Shown: positions 23,451 through 31,029 of the stretch, piece after piece
Layout: every line of letters begins with the position of its first letter
Numbering within the stretch: position 1 is the first letter of the stretch
Source: an uncultured Geobacteraceae bacterium
Lineage (GTDB): Bacteria; Desulfobacterota; Desulfuromonadia; Geobacterales; Pseudopelobacteraceae
Assembly (NCBI GenBank): GCA_903901875.1
Contig: CAIUSO010000070.1
Span: 1-35,493 of the forward strand
DNA: 35,493 nt
Direction of reading: 5' to 3'
Program-made: the position numbers and the translations under genes
Notes under the pieces: generated by a model
The model's input: only the letters and a program-made list of their open reading frames with translations
The model's database searches: none
Told to the model about the DNA's origin: nothing

Positions 23451-24749
23451 TTAAAACGCCATAACCCGTTTGATCAGGCCGGGGACCGCCATATCGACGG
23501 TCATAATGAGGGTTAGCAGAATCATGACCACCACGGTAAACCAGGCGATGATATTGAAGACCGGTCCGTTGACGTAACTTCCCATGAGATTTTTGTCATT
23601 GATCAGCTTGATCATGAACATCAGCACGAAGGGGAGCACCGCGCCGTTCACCACCTGGGAAATAAACATGATGGCCATCAGTGGCGCGTTTGGAATCAGG
23701 ATGAGCCCGGCACTGATGATAATAATGATGGTAAACAGCCAGAAAAATTGCGGTGCCTGTTTGAAATCCTTATCGACCCCCGATTCCCACCCCATTCCCT
23801 CACAAATATAATAGGCGGTAGAGAGCGGCAGTATGCAGGCGGCAAACAGCGACGCGTTGAACAGTCCAAAAGCGAACAGGGCCGATGCATGTTGGCCGAC
23901 CAGCGGCTTGAGGGCCAGGGCGGCATCGGCGGCCGTTTCAATTTTCAGCCCGTGAAGGTGGATTGATGCGGCGCAGGCAACCATCATGAAAAAGGCCACC
24001 ACGATCGCCATGATGCAGCCAAAGACCACATCAACCCGGGAAAAACTGTATTGGTCTGCCGTTATCCCCTTTTCAACCACGGCCGCCTGCTGGTAAAACT
24101 GCATCCAGGGGGCAATGGTGGTGCCGACGATGCCGATCAGGGTCATGAGGTAGGCACTGTCGGTCTTGAAGGTGGGGGTGACGGTTGCTTTCAGAACCAC
24201 AGGCCAGTCCGGTCCGGCCATGAAGGCGGCAATGGGGTAGGCGATATAGACCAGACAGGCCACGAGAAAGACTTTTTCGACGACTTTATAGGAACCTTTG
24301 ACGATCAGCAGCCAGACTAACAGTGCGGAAATAGGGACCGAAATATATTTGCTGATGCCGAAAATTTCAAGACTTGCAGCAATGCCGGCAAACTCGGAAA
24401 TGGAATTGCCCATGTTGGTCAGCAGCAGGGCGATCATGACGTAGAAGGTGACCTTGACGCCGAATGACTCCCGGATGAGATCCGACAACCCCTTGCCGGT
24501 GATGGCCCCCATGCGGGCACACATTTCCTGGATCACCACCAGGGCAATAGTGGTCGGTATCATCATCCAGAGGATCGAGTAACCGTAATTGGCGGCGGCC
24601 AGGGAATAGGTGGTGATGCCACCGGCATCATTATCCACATTGGCGGTGATAATGCCCGGACCAAGGATAGCCAGAAAGATCAGTATATTACGGGGGCTGA
24701 AACTCTTGAGTGGTTTTAGGAATCTGAATTGTGATATCGCTGTGAACAT
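23451..24749 (-). CDS. NRAMP-related divalent cation transporter, likely Mg2+ (NRMT-like)
   Basis: The 432-residue protein has about eleven TM segments and NRAMP fold features. The TM1 unwound segment reads NVDNDAGGI (D39-A42) where Mn/Fe NRAMPs have DPGN. The TM6 site reads TTIAPWMQF (A213-W215) in place of the MPH motif with its metal-binding Met. Such changes are reported for NRAMP-related magnesium transporters (NRMT) that carry Mg2+. It lies 11 bases downstream of a soluble MgtE_N/CBS gene and behind an M-box Mg2+ riboswitch, which supports Mg2+ uptake across the inner membrane. Substrate is inferred, not shown. Confidence 0.85.
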   Translation of the reverse strand: MFTAISQFRFLKPLKSFSPRNILIFLAILGPGIITANVDNDAGGITTYSLAAANYGYSILWMMIPTTIALVVIQEMCARMGAITGKGLSDLIRESFGVKVTFYVMIALLLTNMGNSISEFAGIAASLEIFGISKYISVPISALLVWLLIVKGSYKVVEKVFLVACLVYIAYPIAAFMAGPDWPVVLKATVTPTFKTDSAYLMTLIGIVGTTIAPWMQFYQQAAVVEKGITADQYSFSRVDVVFGCIMAIVVAFFMMVACAASIHLHGLKIETAADAALALKPLVGQHASALFAFGLFNASLFAACILPLSTAYYICEGMGWESGVDKDFKQAPQFFWLFTIIIIISAGLILIPNAPLMAIMFISQVVNGAVLPFVLMFMIKLINDKNLMGSYVNGPVFNIIAWFTVVVMILLTLIMTVDMAVPGLIKRVMAF

Positions 24750-24760
24750 GGTATGGGCTT

Positions 24761-26023
24761 CTAACGTCGTTTAATTTTAATGATTTGCGGCAGATAATGG
24801 GCGAGCACGTCGTCAACGGTGACGATTCCCGCCATCTTGTCATCAAGGTCCAGGACCGGAACGGCAATCAGGTCATATTTGGTTAATGTTTCCAGCATAT
24901 CCTCCGGTTCGGCATCAATCCGGACGTACTTGATGTTTTCCTCCATGATATCGGTCAGGAGGGTTTCCGGCGGATTCATGATCAACCCCTTCAGGGACAC
25001 AATACCCTCAAGCTGGTCATCCGATGAAACCACATAGCCGTAAAAGATGGTCTCAATCTCGTTGGCTGACTCTTTAAGAATTTCCAAAGCCCTCCCCACG
25101 GTAATCTCGGAGGTGAGCCGCAGGTAGTCCGGGTTCATGAGGCCACCGGCCGAATCCTCTTCATGTTCCAGAAGTTCCTGAATGTCCTCGGCATCCTCCT
25201 GATCCATCATTTCCAGCAGTTCTTGCGCTTTCTGTTCCGGAAGGTCACTCAATACGTCGGCAGCCTCATCCGGTTCCATCTCCTCGAGAATATCGGTCAT
25301 CTGCTCATTATCCAACTGGCTGATAACCAGATTTCTCATGTCCGATTCCAGCTCATAGAGGGCTTCACCGGTGGTTTCAACGTCAATGGAATCGAGCACG
25401 GTCCGGATACTCTGAATCGGAATATTCTCCAGAATATCTGCAAGGTCAGCGGGATGCATTTCATTCATCTGATCCCGGGCGATGTTGAGAGCCAGTTTTG
25501 ACGAGTTGGCTTCCAGGGGTTGCACATATTCCCAGCTGATTTCATTGTGGGGAATGTCCCGCTTGAGCAGTTTGGCAACCTGCTCACCGAAACGTTCATA
25601 TCCCAGACGTCTGAGCAGACCGCGAAAGCCGATATCAACGGAGAATATACAGAGTTTGTGATTCAGATTACCCAGTTTGATGTCATTAACCCGGACTACT
25701 TTGGCACCGTCAACATCGACGATCTGCTTGTCGAGCAGATCCCGTTTGACAAGTATGTCTTTTTCGTCGGGGATAAAGGTGTGCAGCTGCTGGGGGTTGT
25801 TACTCCCCGTGGAGATGACCACATGGGTAAAGAGAGACACTTCCCCCCAGGGGAGGGTTTTTAGCCCCTTACGGCTTTTAATGACGATATGGGACACTTC
25901 GGGAAATACTTCGCCCGGAACCATGATGAGGTCACGCAGGATGCCGAGCTGTTCCCCCTTGAGGTTGATTACCGAACGGCCAATGACGGAGCTGAGGTAT
26001 ATTTCATTTATTTCAATATTCAT
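24761..26023 (-). CDS. Soluble Mg2+-sensor-like protein: PRC barrel, MgtE_N and two CBS domains
   Basis: The 420-residue protein has no TM segments. The N-terminal ~1-170 looks like one or two PRC-barrel domains (IGRSVINLKGEQLGILRDL). An acidic superhelical MgtE_N domain follows at about 190-290 (MNEMHPADLADILENIP, EEMEPDEAADVLSDLPEQKA). Two CBS domains fill ~300-415 (GLMNPDYLRLTSEITVGRAL, LIAVPVLDLDDKMAGIVTVD). In MgtE channels this cytosolic region senses Mg2+ and gates the pore; here the pore domain is absent. It is made just before the NRAMP-related transporter, so it may gate or sense for that partner. The start ATG follows GAAAGACGGG. Confidence 0.9.
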   Translation of the reverse strand: MNIEINEIYLSSVIGRSVINLKGEQLGILRDLIMVPGEVFPEVSHIVIKSRKGLKTLPWGEVSLFTHVVISTGSNNPQQLHTFIPDEKDILVKRDLLDKQIVDVDGAKVVRVNDIKLGNLNHKLCIFSVDIGFRGLLRRLGYERFGEQVAKLLKRDIPHNEISWEYVQPLEANSSKLALNIARDQMNEMHPADLADILENIPIQSIRTVLDSIDVETTGEALYELESDMRNLVISQLDNEQMTDILEEMEPDEAADVLSDLPEQKAQELLEMMDQEDAEDIQELLEHEEDSAGGLMNPDYLRLTSEITVGRALEILKESANEIETIFYGYVVSSDDQLEGIVSLKGLIMNPPETLLTDIMEENIKYVRIDAEPEDMLETLTKYDLIAVPVLDLDDKMAGIVTVDDVLAHYLPQIIKIKRR

Positions 26024-26042
26024 GGGCCCGTCTTTCGCGCAA

Positions 26043-26073
26043 TAAAAAAGACCCCGTCAGGAAGAAAGGGTCT
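26043..26073 (-). terminator. Riboswitch expression-platform terminator
   Basis: On the minus strand, AGACCC (26073-26068) pairs with GGGTCT (26054-26049), followed by a run of T (26049-26044). It lies between the M-box aptamer and the first gene, 20 bases before the start codon, as expected for Mg2+-controlled attenuation. Confidence 0.85.
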
Positions 26074-26107
26074 CACAAAAAATGGCAACCATTTCCCCCC
26101 TGGTGGA

Positions 26108-26249
26108 CTTTCAGCAGTGCGCAACGTAGGATTTCTCCAGCTACATTGGGTTAAGCCTTAATCCGACAAAACCTGGTGACCACATTGGCGTCTTTCGACG
26201 TTTCTGGGCAGTAGCATCTTTTTGCGCAAACGCCTCATTCTAACGAGGA
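26108..26249 (-). promoter_or_regulatory. M-box (ykoK) magnesium riboswitch
   Basis: Read on the minus strand, the leader holds the very conserved M-box core: GCTACTGCCCAGAAA, then CGTCGAAAGACGCCAATG, GGTCACCAG, and a later AATGTAGCTGGA...TCCTACG with GCGCACTGCTGAAAG. The 5' GTTAGAATGAGGCG and these blocks follow the family order. In known cases Mg2+ folds the aptamer and lets the terminator form. The terminator at 26043-26073 is present, so high Mg2+ should switch off the MgtE_N/CBS and NRAMP-related genes. The outer boundaries are approximate. Confidence 0.95.
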
Positions 26250-26572
26250 ATGCATAAATTATGTAATAGGCTGATATTACAGTGTAATATACTTGTGTTT
26301 TGAATTTCAAATTATATCAAAACTTGTAACGGTTTTGTATAGCACTTTCACCGGTACTGCGCAACCTTCTATTTTATCTTGGGCACACATCTGGCGTATT
26401 CCTCAACGTAGGGGGTGGCGGCATTGATACTAAAATAAACTACTACTTTGTATGGATTACGTAATTGTATTTTCTACTTGAAATACTGTTTTTACTGTGA
26501 TAGAGAATTTTCTTGCACCGGATAAACGTTTCTGCTTAATCACATATAATTAAAATAGTGAGGTACGGCGGG
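26250..26572. other. AT-rich divergent intergenic region
   Basis: This gap lies between the minus-strand M-box leader and the plus-strand small gene at 26573. A minus-strand TATAAT (26316-26311) is placed well to start the riboswitch transcript but has no good -35 match at 17 bases. A plus-strand TATAAT (26545-26550) lies close to the small gene and also lacks a convincing -35. No gene or further RNA motif was recognised. Confidence 0.4.
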
Positions 26573-26887
26573 ATGGTACAGGGAATTAATTCCAGTAATG
26601 TGAACGATCTGACCACAAGTCTGAAACAGGGAAGTTCATCGGAACAGGTTCAAAACCCTGGGGCTGATACCGTGCGAAAGAAAAAGCAGGTAAAAGCTGC
26701 CAAGAGTGCCGGCAGCGGTGATACGGTAACCATCTCTTCCGACTACATGGCATTGCCCCGGCTCCCCCTTTCGGACGTCAAGCCCCCATCGCGACCGGTT
26801 ACCTTTGACGAAAAGAACGCGCTGTATAAGGCCTATGCGGCGTTGTCCCAATCGGTCACCACCCTGTTCAATGGGCTGAGTGCATAG
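26573..26887 (+). CDS. Small hypothetical protein
   Basis: The 104-residue protein starts at ATG 26573, with GAGG at 26560-26563 as a possible ribosome-binding site; a GTG at 26558 would add five residues. It is hydrophilic and probably disordered in its N-terminal half, with a basic patch RKKKQVKAAKSAGSG and a possible helix at the C-terminus (DEKNALYKAYAALSQSVTTL). No membrane segment or signal peptide. The segment GDTVTISSDY is faintly like the N-terminal linker of FlgM-type proteins, but length and C-terminus do not allow that call. It converges with the FapA-like gene, 31 bases away. Confidence 0.55.
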   Translation: MVQGINSSNVNDLTTSLKQGSSSEQVQNPGADTVRKKKQVKAAKSAGSGDTVTISSDYMALPRLPLSDVKPPSRPVTFDEKNALYKAYAALSQSVTTLFNGLSA

Positions 26888-26918
26888 AAGGCTTACCAAA
26901 TCGCCTGATGTCAGTGAA

Positions 26919-28364
26919 TTACTCTCCTCCCGCAACTTCCTTCTGTTCCTTCTGTTCGCGGAGCAGTGCTTCCTTAAGCTGATCTGCGGTAATCGGCATT
27001 CCGCTCATCTGTAGCTGCAATATCTCCGATTCGTCAAGATTGCTGATGAGGGTGACAGGCCCTTTAATTACATCGGTTGTGACAGAAGCCATCCGGTCAA
27101 ACTTGAATCTGACGTTTTCGTGTACTATTTTAATAACATTGACCTTGGGGTTGGCATTTTCGTACGTGTGACTGTTAACTTCCTGAAGTTGTGTGGAGAG
27201 CCGGTTTCTTTCGGTCATGAAGGCCATCAGATCCCGTTGGTTGGGGGGGGCAGCTGCGAATTGCTCGTTCAATTCGATCAGTGAATGGTTAAGTACCTCA
27301 ATCATATCGTAATCATTGTAATTTACGCCGACAATGACTGCCGTCGGCAGTGAGGTTTTTGAGCCGATAATCGTGGCTTCCAGCCCCCCCAATGCTATGC
27401 AGGTTCCTCCGCAGAACGCACCTTTGGTGACGGTCAGGGTGCCGAGACAGTTGACTCTGCTGTTGCGGATTTCGATCTGTGCGGTGACATTTCCTGCACA
27501 GGTTATGGAGGTGTCGTTACAATACTTCAGGGCCAGGTCGCCGCCGCAGCTTATTTTCCCCACCCCGGCTCCATTCATGCCGTTGATATCAATGTTGCCG
27601 TTTGAGGTGATAAGTGCGTTACCGACGATACCACTTACCTTGATGCCCTTTGTTGCGAATATCTCAAAACCATCTAAAACGTCACCGGTTACCTCCACAA
27701 GACCGTTGTATCGGATGTTCCCCACATGGTAATCAACTTTTCCCTTAACCACATAAACGTTTTCAACGGAGAGCCCTTCCGGTGAGTTAAACACCCGTCC
27801 GGATCGATTGGCATAGAGGGTCTTGCCATCTTCTCCCATGAAAATTCCCTTGCCATATCGGACAATCAGCGGTTTTCCCGGAATGGCAGGTATGGGTTTC
27901 GACTGTACGGTTATACCATCCACACCGTCACTGCACTCATGGATGATGCCAATTGGGTCATCTGCTTCAACATTTTGAAACGTCTGGATTTTTTTAAAGT
28001 TAACCCGTGTGTAACGCCGGAGTTCGTTTTCCTCTTCATCATTTTCATCTACCAGGGCATCGGGGACGATCATTTCGAACCAACCGTCTATTCCCGGTTG
28101 CATCGCTTCCCCCAGTGCCAATACAACACCTGAAACCGGTTTGTTGTCAGTGGCAGCACTCACCACTAAATTTATACCCTCATCATTGAGATGTTCGGTT
28201 ATGGCATGGATTTCCAAAAACTCCCGAAGCCCCTCCTCGGTGATACCTGCCCCGCTTTTGGCAGGAGTATAGCGTCCCGTACAGAGTGTTGCGTTGTCCA
28301 GTAAATCCAGGCGCAGGGTGTAACCGGCCTGTACCAGATCGTATGAGATGTTTTCACCTGCCAC
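26919..28364 (-). CDS. FapA/DUF342 family protein
   Basis: The 481-residue protein begins at GTG 28364, inside the last codons of the HD-GYP gene (11-base overlap). N-terminal ~1-190 is the FapA domain (GDGVDGI-like CSDGVDGITVQSKPIPAIPG, GKGIFMGEDGKTLYANRSG). A Gly-rich right-handed beta-helix follows (GLVEVTGDVLDGFEIFATKG; GNALITSNGNIDINGMNGAG; SRVNCLGTLTVTKGAFCGGT). The C-terminal ~110 residues include a helical part and a KEALLREQKEQKEVAG end. In Vibrio, FapA links sugar uptake to polar flagellum placement; the role in this lineage is unknown. It is the last gene of the riboswitch operon. Confidence 0.87.
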   Translation of the reverse strand: MAGENISYDLVQAGYTLRLDLLDNATLCTGRYTPAKSGAGITEEGLREFLEIHAITEHLNDEGINLVVSAATDNKPVSGVVLALGEAMQPGIDGWFEMIVPDALVDENDEEENELRRYTRVNFKKIQTFQNVEADDPIGIIHECSDGVDGITVQSKPIPAIPGKPLIVRYGKGIFMGEDGKTLYANRSGRVFNSPEGLSVENVYVVKGKVDYHVGNIRYNGLVEVTGDVLDGFEIFATKGIKVSGIVGNALITSNGNIDINGMNGAGVGKISCGGDLALKYCNDTSITCAGNVTAQIEIRNSRVNCLGTLTVTKGAFCGGTCIALGGLEATIIGSKTSLPTAVIVGVNYNDYDMIEVLNHSLIELNEQFAAAPPNQRDLMAFMTERNRLSTQLQEVNSHTYENANPKVNVIKIVHENVRFKFDRMASVTTDVIKGPVTLISNLDESEILQLQMSGMPITADQLKEALLREQKEQKEVAGGE

Positions 28365-29346
28365 GGTACATGTCTTCAGCCACCCTCACCATGTGGGGGA
28401 TCAGCTGGGGATCAAATTCGGTTCCACCCCGGTCGCTCACTTTTTCCAATACTTTTTGCAGGGGCAATTTGCCACCATTCAATTCCATTTCACTCTCCAG
28501 GGTATTTGCCAGGCTTATGATGGCTGACCCTTGGGGAATGGCATTCCCCGCCAGTCCATCGGGAAAACCGGTGCCGTCGAAGTTTTCATGGTGATGTCTC
28601 ACAATCAGTGCAATATCATGGAGATGTACGATGGTTTCTATCATGCTCTGCCCAATGACCGGATGGGAACGATAGAGGGCATACTGGGTTGCGGACATAC
28701 AGAGCGGGTCCATTTCCGCAACATCGCTGGAAAGGGTGTTCAGGCCTATGTCATGGAGCAGGGCAGCCATTCGGATCTTTTCCAGGTCGGTGGGGGAAAG
28801 GCCAAGGCTGACACCCATGCCAACCGAAATCTCGGCGGTGATGGCTGCGTGGCGTTTTGCCGCCGGCAGGGTCAGGTCTATAAAGCCGGTCAGGGCCCCG
28901 AACAGGGCACTGAAATGCTCCTGGTGATGACGCTGCTGCTCGTGAATTTTATGGAGATCGGTACGTAATTTGCTGTCATCCCGGTACTTGGCAATCGCTT
29001 CCTGCACAAAAGAGAGCATCTCCTGATTATCCCACGGCTTACTGATATAGCGGGTAGCTCCCCCCTTATTGATGGCATCAATGGTAACCTGTATGTCCGA
29101 ATATCCGGTCATGATCATTCGGATCGCGTTGGGGGCAAATTCCTGGGAACGTATCAGAAATTCGGTTCCGGTCATGGCGGGCATACGCTGGTCAGAGACG
29201 ATTACTTCAACTTCTTCTTCGGCCGCAGCAAGCATCTCAAGGGCAAGTTTCCCGGAAGTGGCAAAAACAACCGTATAGGGTTCGCCCCTGAACAGCCGTT
29301 TCAGTGACTGGAGTACCTGCTCTTCATCATCGACAAAAATAACCAT
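28354..29346 (-). CDS. Response regulator with HD-GYP phosphodiesterase domain
   Basis: The 330-residue protein has a receiver domain (1-~120; acidic pocket VDDEE, phospho-acceptor D52 in VSDQRMP, K in SKPWDN) and a C-terminal HD-GYP domain. It has HD at H198-D199 (ALLHDIGL) and HHHENFDGTGFPDGLAGNAI at 251-270. The GYP triad reads GFP (260-262), a tolerated variant. HD-GYP enzymes hydrolyse c-di-GMP, and some hydrolyse 3',3'-cGAMP. It is cytoplasmic. It lies in an operon led by a GEMM-I riboswitch, 15 bases after the REC-PAS gene, so it may form a feedback loop on the ligand. Confidence 0.9.
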   Translation of the reverse strand: MVIFVDDEEQVLQSLKRLFRGEPYTVVFATSGKLALEMLAAAEEEVEVIVSDQRMPAMTGTEFLIRSQEFAPNAIRMIMTGYSDIQVTIDAINKGGATRYISKPWDNQEMLSFVQEAIAKYRDDSKLRTDLHKIHEQQRHHQEHFSALFGALTGFIDLTLPAAKRHAAITAEISVGMGVSLGLSPTDLEKIRMAALLHDIGLNTLSSDVAEMDPLCMSATQYALYRSHPVIGQSMIETIVHLHDIALIVRHHHENFDGTGFPDGLAGNAIPQGSAIISLANTLESEMELNGGKLPLQKVLEKVSDRGGTEFDPQLIPHMVRVAEDMYRGR

Positions 29347-29361
29347 TATTCTCTTTCCCCA

Positions 29362-30390
29362 CTAATTTCTCATATTACGTATGATCGCCCGCTGTTCATC
29401 AGCACACTCGGGGCAGACACCATGGCTGAACACCGCTTCGGAGTGCCGGGATATATAGGCTTCGACCTGCAACCAGCTGTTTTTATCGTCCTTTATTTTC
29501 TTGCAGTATGAGCAGATCGGAATTATCCCCTCCAGTTGTCTGATACGGGTAAGGGCTGCCTCAAGTTGATCTCTCTGTTCTTTTACCAGATCATTGCGTT
29601 TTTGCAACTCAATTTCAGCTTCCTTGAGTGCCGTAATATCCTGAATTGTTCCCGTGACCCGGAGCGGTGCTCCCTGGTCGTCCTGCTCAACCTCAACTCT
29701 TCCCCTGATCCAGAGAGCAGTGCCGATTTTTTCAAGGCGGTATACCATGTCAGAGGAGGCACCGTTGAGCAGGATATCTTCCCATGAGGCCAAAACCATG
29801 CCACGGTCATCAGGATGTATCAGGGAAAAATAGTCTGCCGACGAAAAGTGAGTATCCTGGTCAATGCCGCAGAGGTGGCGTGCTTCGGCGGACCATTCCA
29901 TATCGCCGGTCATGAGGTCAAGGGTCCAGCTTCCTGTCTGAGCGACAGACTGTGCCCGCAGGAGATTCTCCTCACTCCTCCGGAGCAGCTGTTCCGCCTG
30001 TATCTGATTTCGGGTATCTAATTTTTTCTGAAGGTGGTTTTTGATTCGCAGCGTTAACTCAACCCGATCATAGGGTTTGGTAATAAAGTCGTCGGCACCG
30101 AGTGCAAGGGTATGGATGGCATCATCCCGGTTACTCGCTACGACAATAACTGAAAGATGACGTAATTCTTCCGAATTTCGTATGTCAACCAGCATCTTGT
30201 TACCGTTTATAACCGGCATTTCAAGATCCAGCAGAATCAAATCGATATCTCGGTGTCTGGCAAGCAGGTTCAGCCCCTCCAGTCCGTTGCTCGCAAACTG
30301 AAAGTTCCTGAAATTTTCGGAGAGCATATGCCTGAGAATAGCACAGCTCACTTCATCGTCATCAACGATGAGGATCTTAGTCGATTCCAT
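29362..30390 (-). CDS. REC-PAS signalling protein with C-terminal CxxC...CxxC motif
   Basis: The 342-residue protein has a receiver domain (phospho-acceptor D55 in LLDLEMP, K in TKPYD), then a linker helix and a PAS/PAC domain at about 150-262 (AQTGSWTLDLMTGDMEWSAE; VTGTIQDITALKEAEIELQK). A coiled coil leads to a tail LEGIIPICSYCKKIKDD (C293, C296) and HGVCPECADE (C326, C329). There is no kinase, GGDEF or DNA-binding domain. This tail is common in PAS/REC proteins of Desulfobacterota and looks like a metal-binding knuckle pair, but no function is established. It follows the IHF-like gene by nine bases. Confidence 0.87.
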   Translation of the reverse strand: MESTKILIVDDDEVSCAILRHMLSENFRNFQFASNGLEGLNLLARHRDIDLILLDLEMPVINGNKMLVDIRNSEELRHLSVIVVASNRDDAIHTLALGADDFITKPYDRVELTLRIKNHLQKKLDTRNQIQAEQLLRRSEENLLRAQSVAQTGSWTLDLMTGDMEWSAEARHLCGIDQDTHFSSADYFSLIHPDDRGMVLASWEDILLNGASSDMVYRLEKIGTALWIRGRVEVEQDDQGAPLRVTGTIQDITALKEAEIELQKRNDLVKEQRDQLEAALTRIRQLEGIIPICSYCKKIKDDKNSWLQVEAYISRHSEAVFSHGVCPECADEQRAIIRNMRN

Positions 30391-30399
30391 AGGGAGGTG

Positions 30400-30690
30400 T
30401 TAGTTACTCATGCCGTTGATACGCTCTCTCAACTGTCCGCTCAGTTTGAAGGTAACAATCTTTCGCGAGGTAATTGAGACGGTTTCACCGGTGTGGGGAT
30501 TTCTTCCCTTATGTCCCATTTTCTGCCTGATCTCGAACTTGCCGAAACGGTGAATTTTAACCTCTTCACCTGATTTCAGGGTGCTCTTGATTATGTCCAG
30601 AACTTCTTCACACAAGGATAATGATTCTTTGAGCCGGAACCCCATGCGCTCATGGATGTTTTTTGCAATATCCGCTTTGGTCAATGTCAT
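30400..30690 (-). CDS. ihfA: IHF alpha-like DNA-bending protein (HU/IHF family)
   Basis: The 96-residue protein has the HU/IHF fold: MTLTKADIAKNIHERMG opening, IHRFGKFEIR beta-turn and GRNPHTGETVSITSRK on the DNA-binding arm with the conserved Pro that intercalates at the bend. TLTKADI and ITSRKIVTFK are closer to IHF-alpha than to HU. It would bend DNA, probably as a heterodimer with IHF-beta encoded elsewhere. GGAGG before the ATG is a strong ribosome-binding site. It is the first gene behind the GEMM-I riboswitch, and may be a second IHF-alpha copy, since the main copy usually lies near pheT. Confidence 0.88.
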   Translation of the reverse strand: MTLTKADIAKNIHERMGFRLKESLSLCEEVLDIIKSTLKSGEEVKIHRFGKFEIRQKMGHKGRNPHTGETVSITSRKIVTFKLSGQLRERINGMSN

Positions 30691-30769
30691 ACTGGTTTCC
30701 TCCGATTGTGTAAGTAACGGGCAGTCCCGTGCCCTGATTTCAGGTGGAACGATTTCGTTCCCTTGGAAA

Positions 30770-30801
30770 TAAAAAAACCTTCAATAAAAAACTAATGAAG
30801 G
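30770..30801 (-). terminator. Terminator of the GEMM-I riboswitch platform
   Basis: On the minus strand CCTTCA (30783-30778 as TGAAGG partner of 30801-30796) forms a six-base-pair hairpin followed by seven T (30777-30771). It lies between the aptamer and the IHF-like gene. A competing hairpin GGGTG...CACCC (30816-30799) shares bases with both the aptamer's P1 stem and this terminator, giving a plausible switch. Confidence 0.8.
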
Positions 30802-30814
30802 GTGATAATGGCAC

Positions 30815-30902
30815 CCTCTATTTGGCAACCCGACTATCCAAAAACTGGACTCGTGGCTTTGCGTCATCAGGTTACCCTGAGTTTGCTCTTGTTACTTAGA
30901 GG
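30815..30902 (-). promoter_or_regulatory. GEMM-I riboswitch, A20 variant (candidate 3',3'-cGAMP / GEMM-Ib)
   Basis: On the minus strand P1 is closed by CCTCTA (30902-30897) and TAGAGG (30820-30815). Inside is AGAGCAAAC, then a P2 hairpin TCAGG-GTAA-CCTGA with a GNRA tetraloop, the conserved GACGCAAAGCC, a P3 hairpin (GTCCA...TGGA, with receptor-side ATAGTCGG) and GGGTTGCC. This is the order of the GEMM-I c-di-GMP aptamer. The base two before CAAAC (equivalent to G20 of the Vc2 aptamer, the ligand-contact base) is A. In Geobacter A20 variants (GEMM-Ib) prefer 3',3'-cGAMP. The aptamer class is seen directly; ligand preference is inferred. Confidence 0.92.
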
Positions 30903-30920
30903 AAATTATAGAACAATATT

Positions 30921-30949
30921 TAGATAAAGCTAATGGAAATATAAGTCAA
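30921..30949 (-). promoter_or_regulatory. Sigma70-type promoter of the riboswitch operon
   Basis: On the minus strand TTGACT (30949-30944), a 17-base spacer and TATCTA (30926-30921) lie upstream of the aptamer, with the start predicted about 10-15 bases before P1. A TATAAT at 30910-30905 is also present but would start the RNA within P1, so it is less likely. Confidence 0.55.
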
Positions 30950-31029
30950 GTATTAATGTTATGTGGTGAACAATTTCTTATTAAATATGGTCTTCCGGTG
31001 CCACTGGAAAGGAAACGTTTTATTGTACG

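Noticed and set aside
26573-26887. FlgM-like anti-sigma factor for the small protein
   Set aside because: Only a short N-terminal resemblance (GDTVTISSDY); the sigma28-binding C-terminal helices are not recognisable and no flagellar gene other than FapA-like is near.
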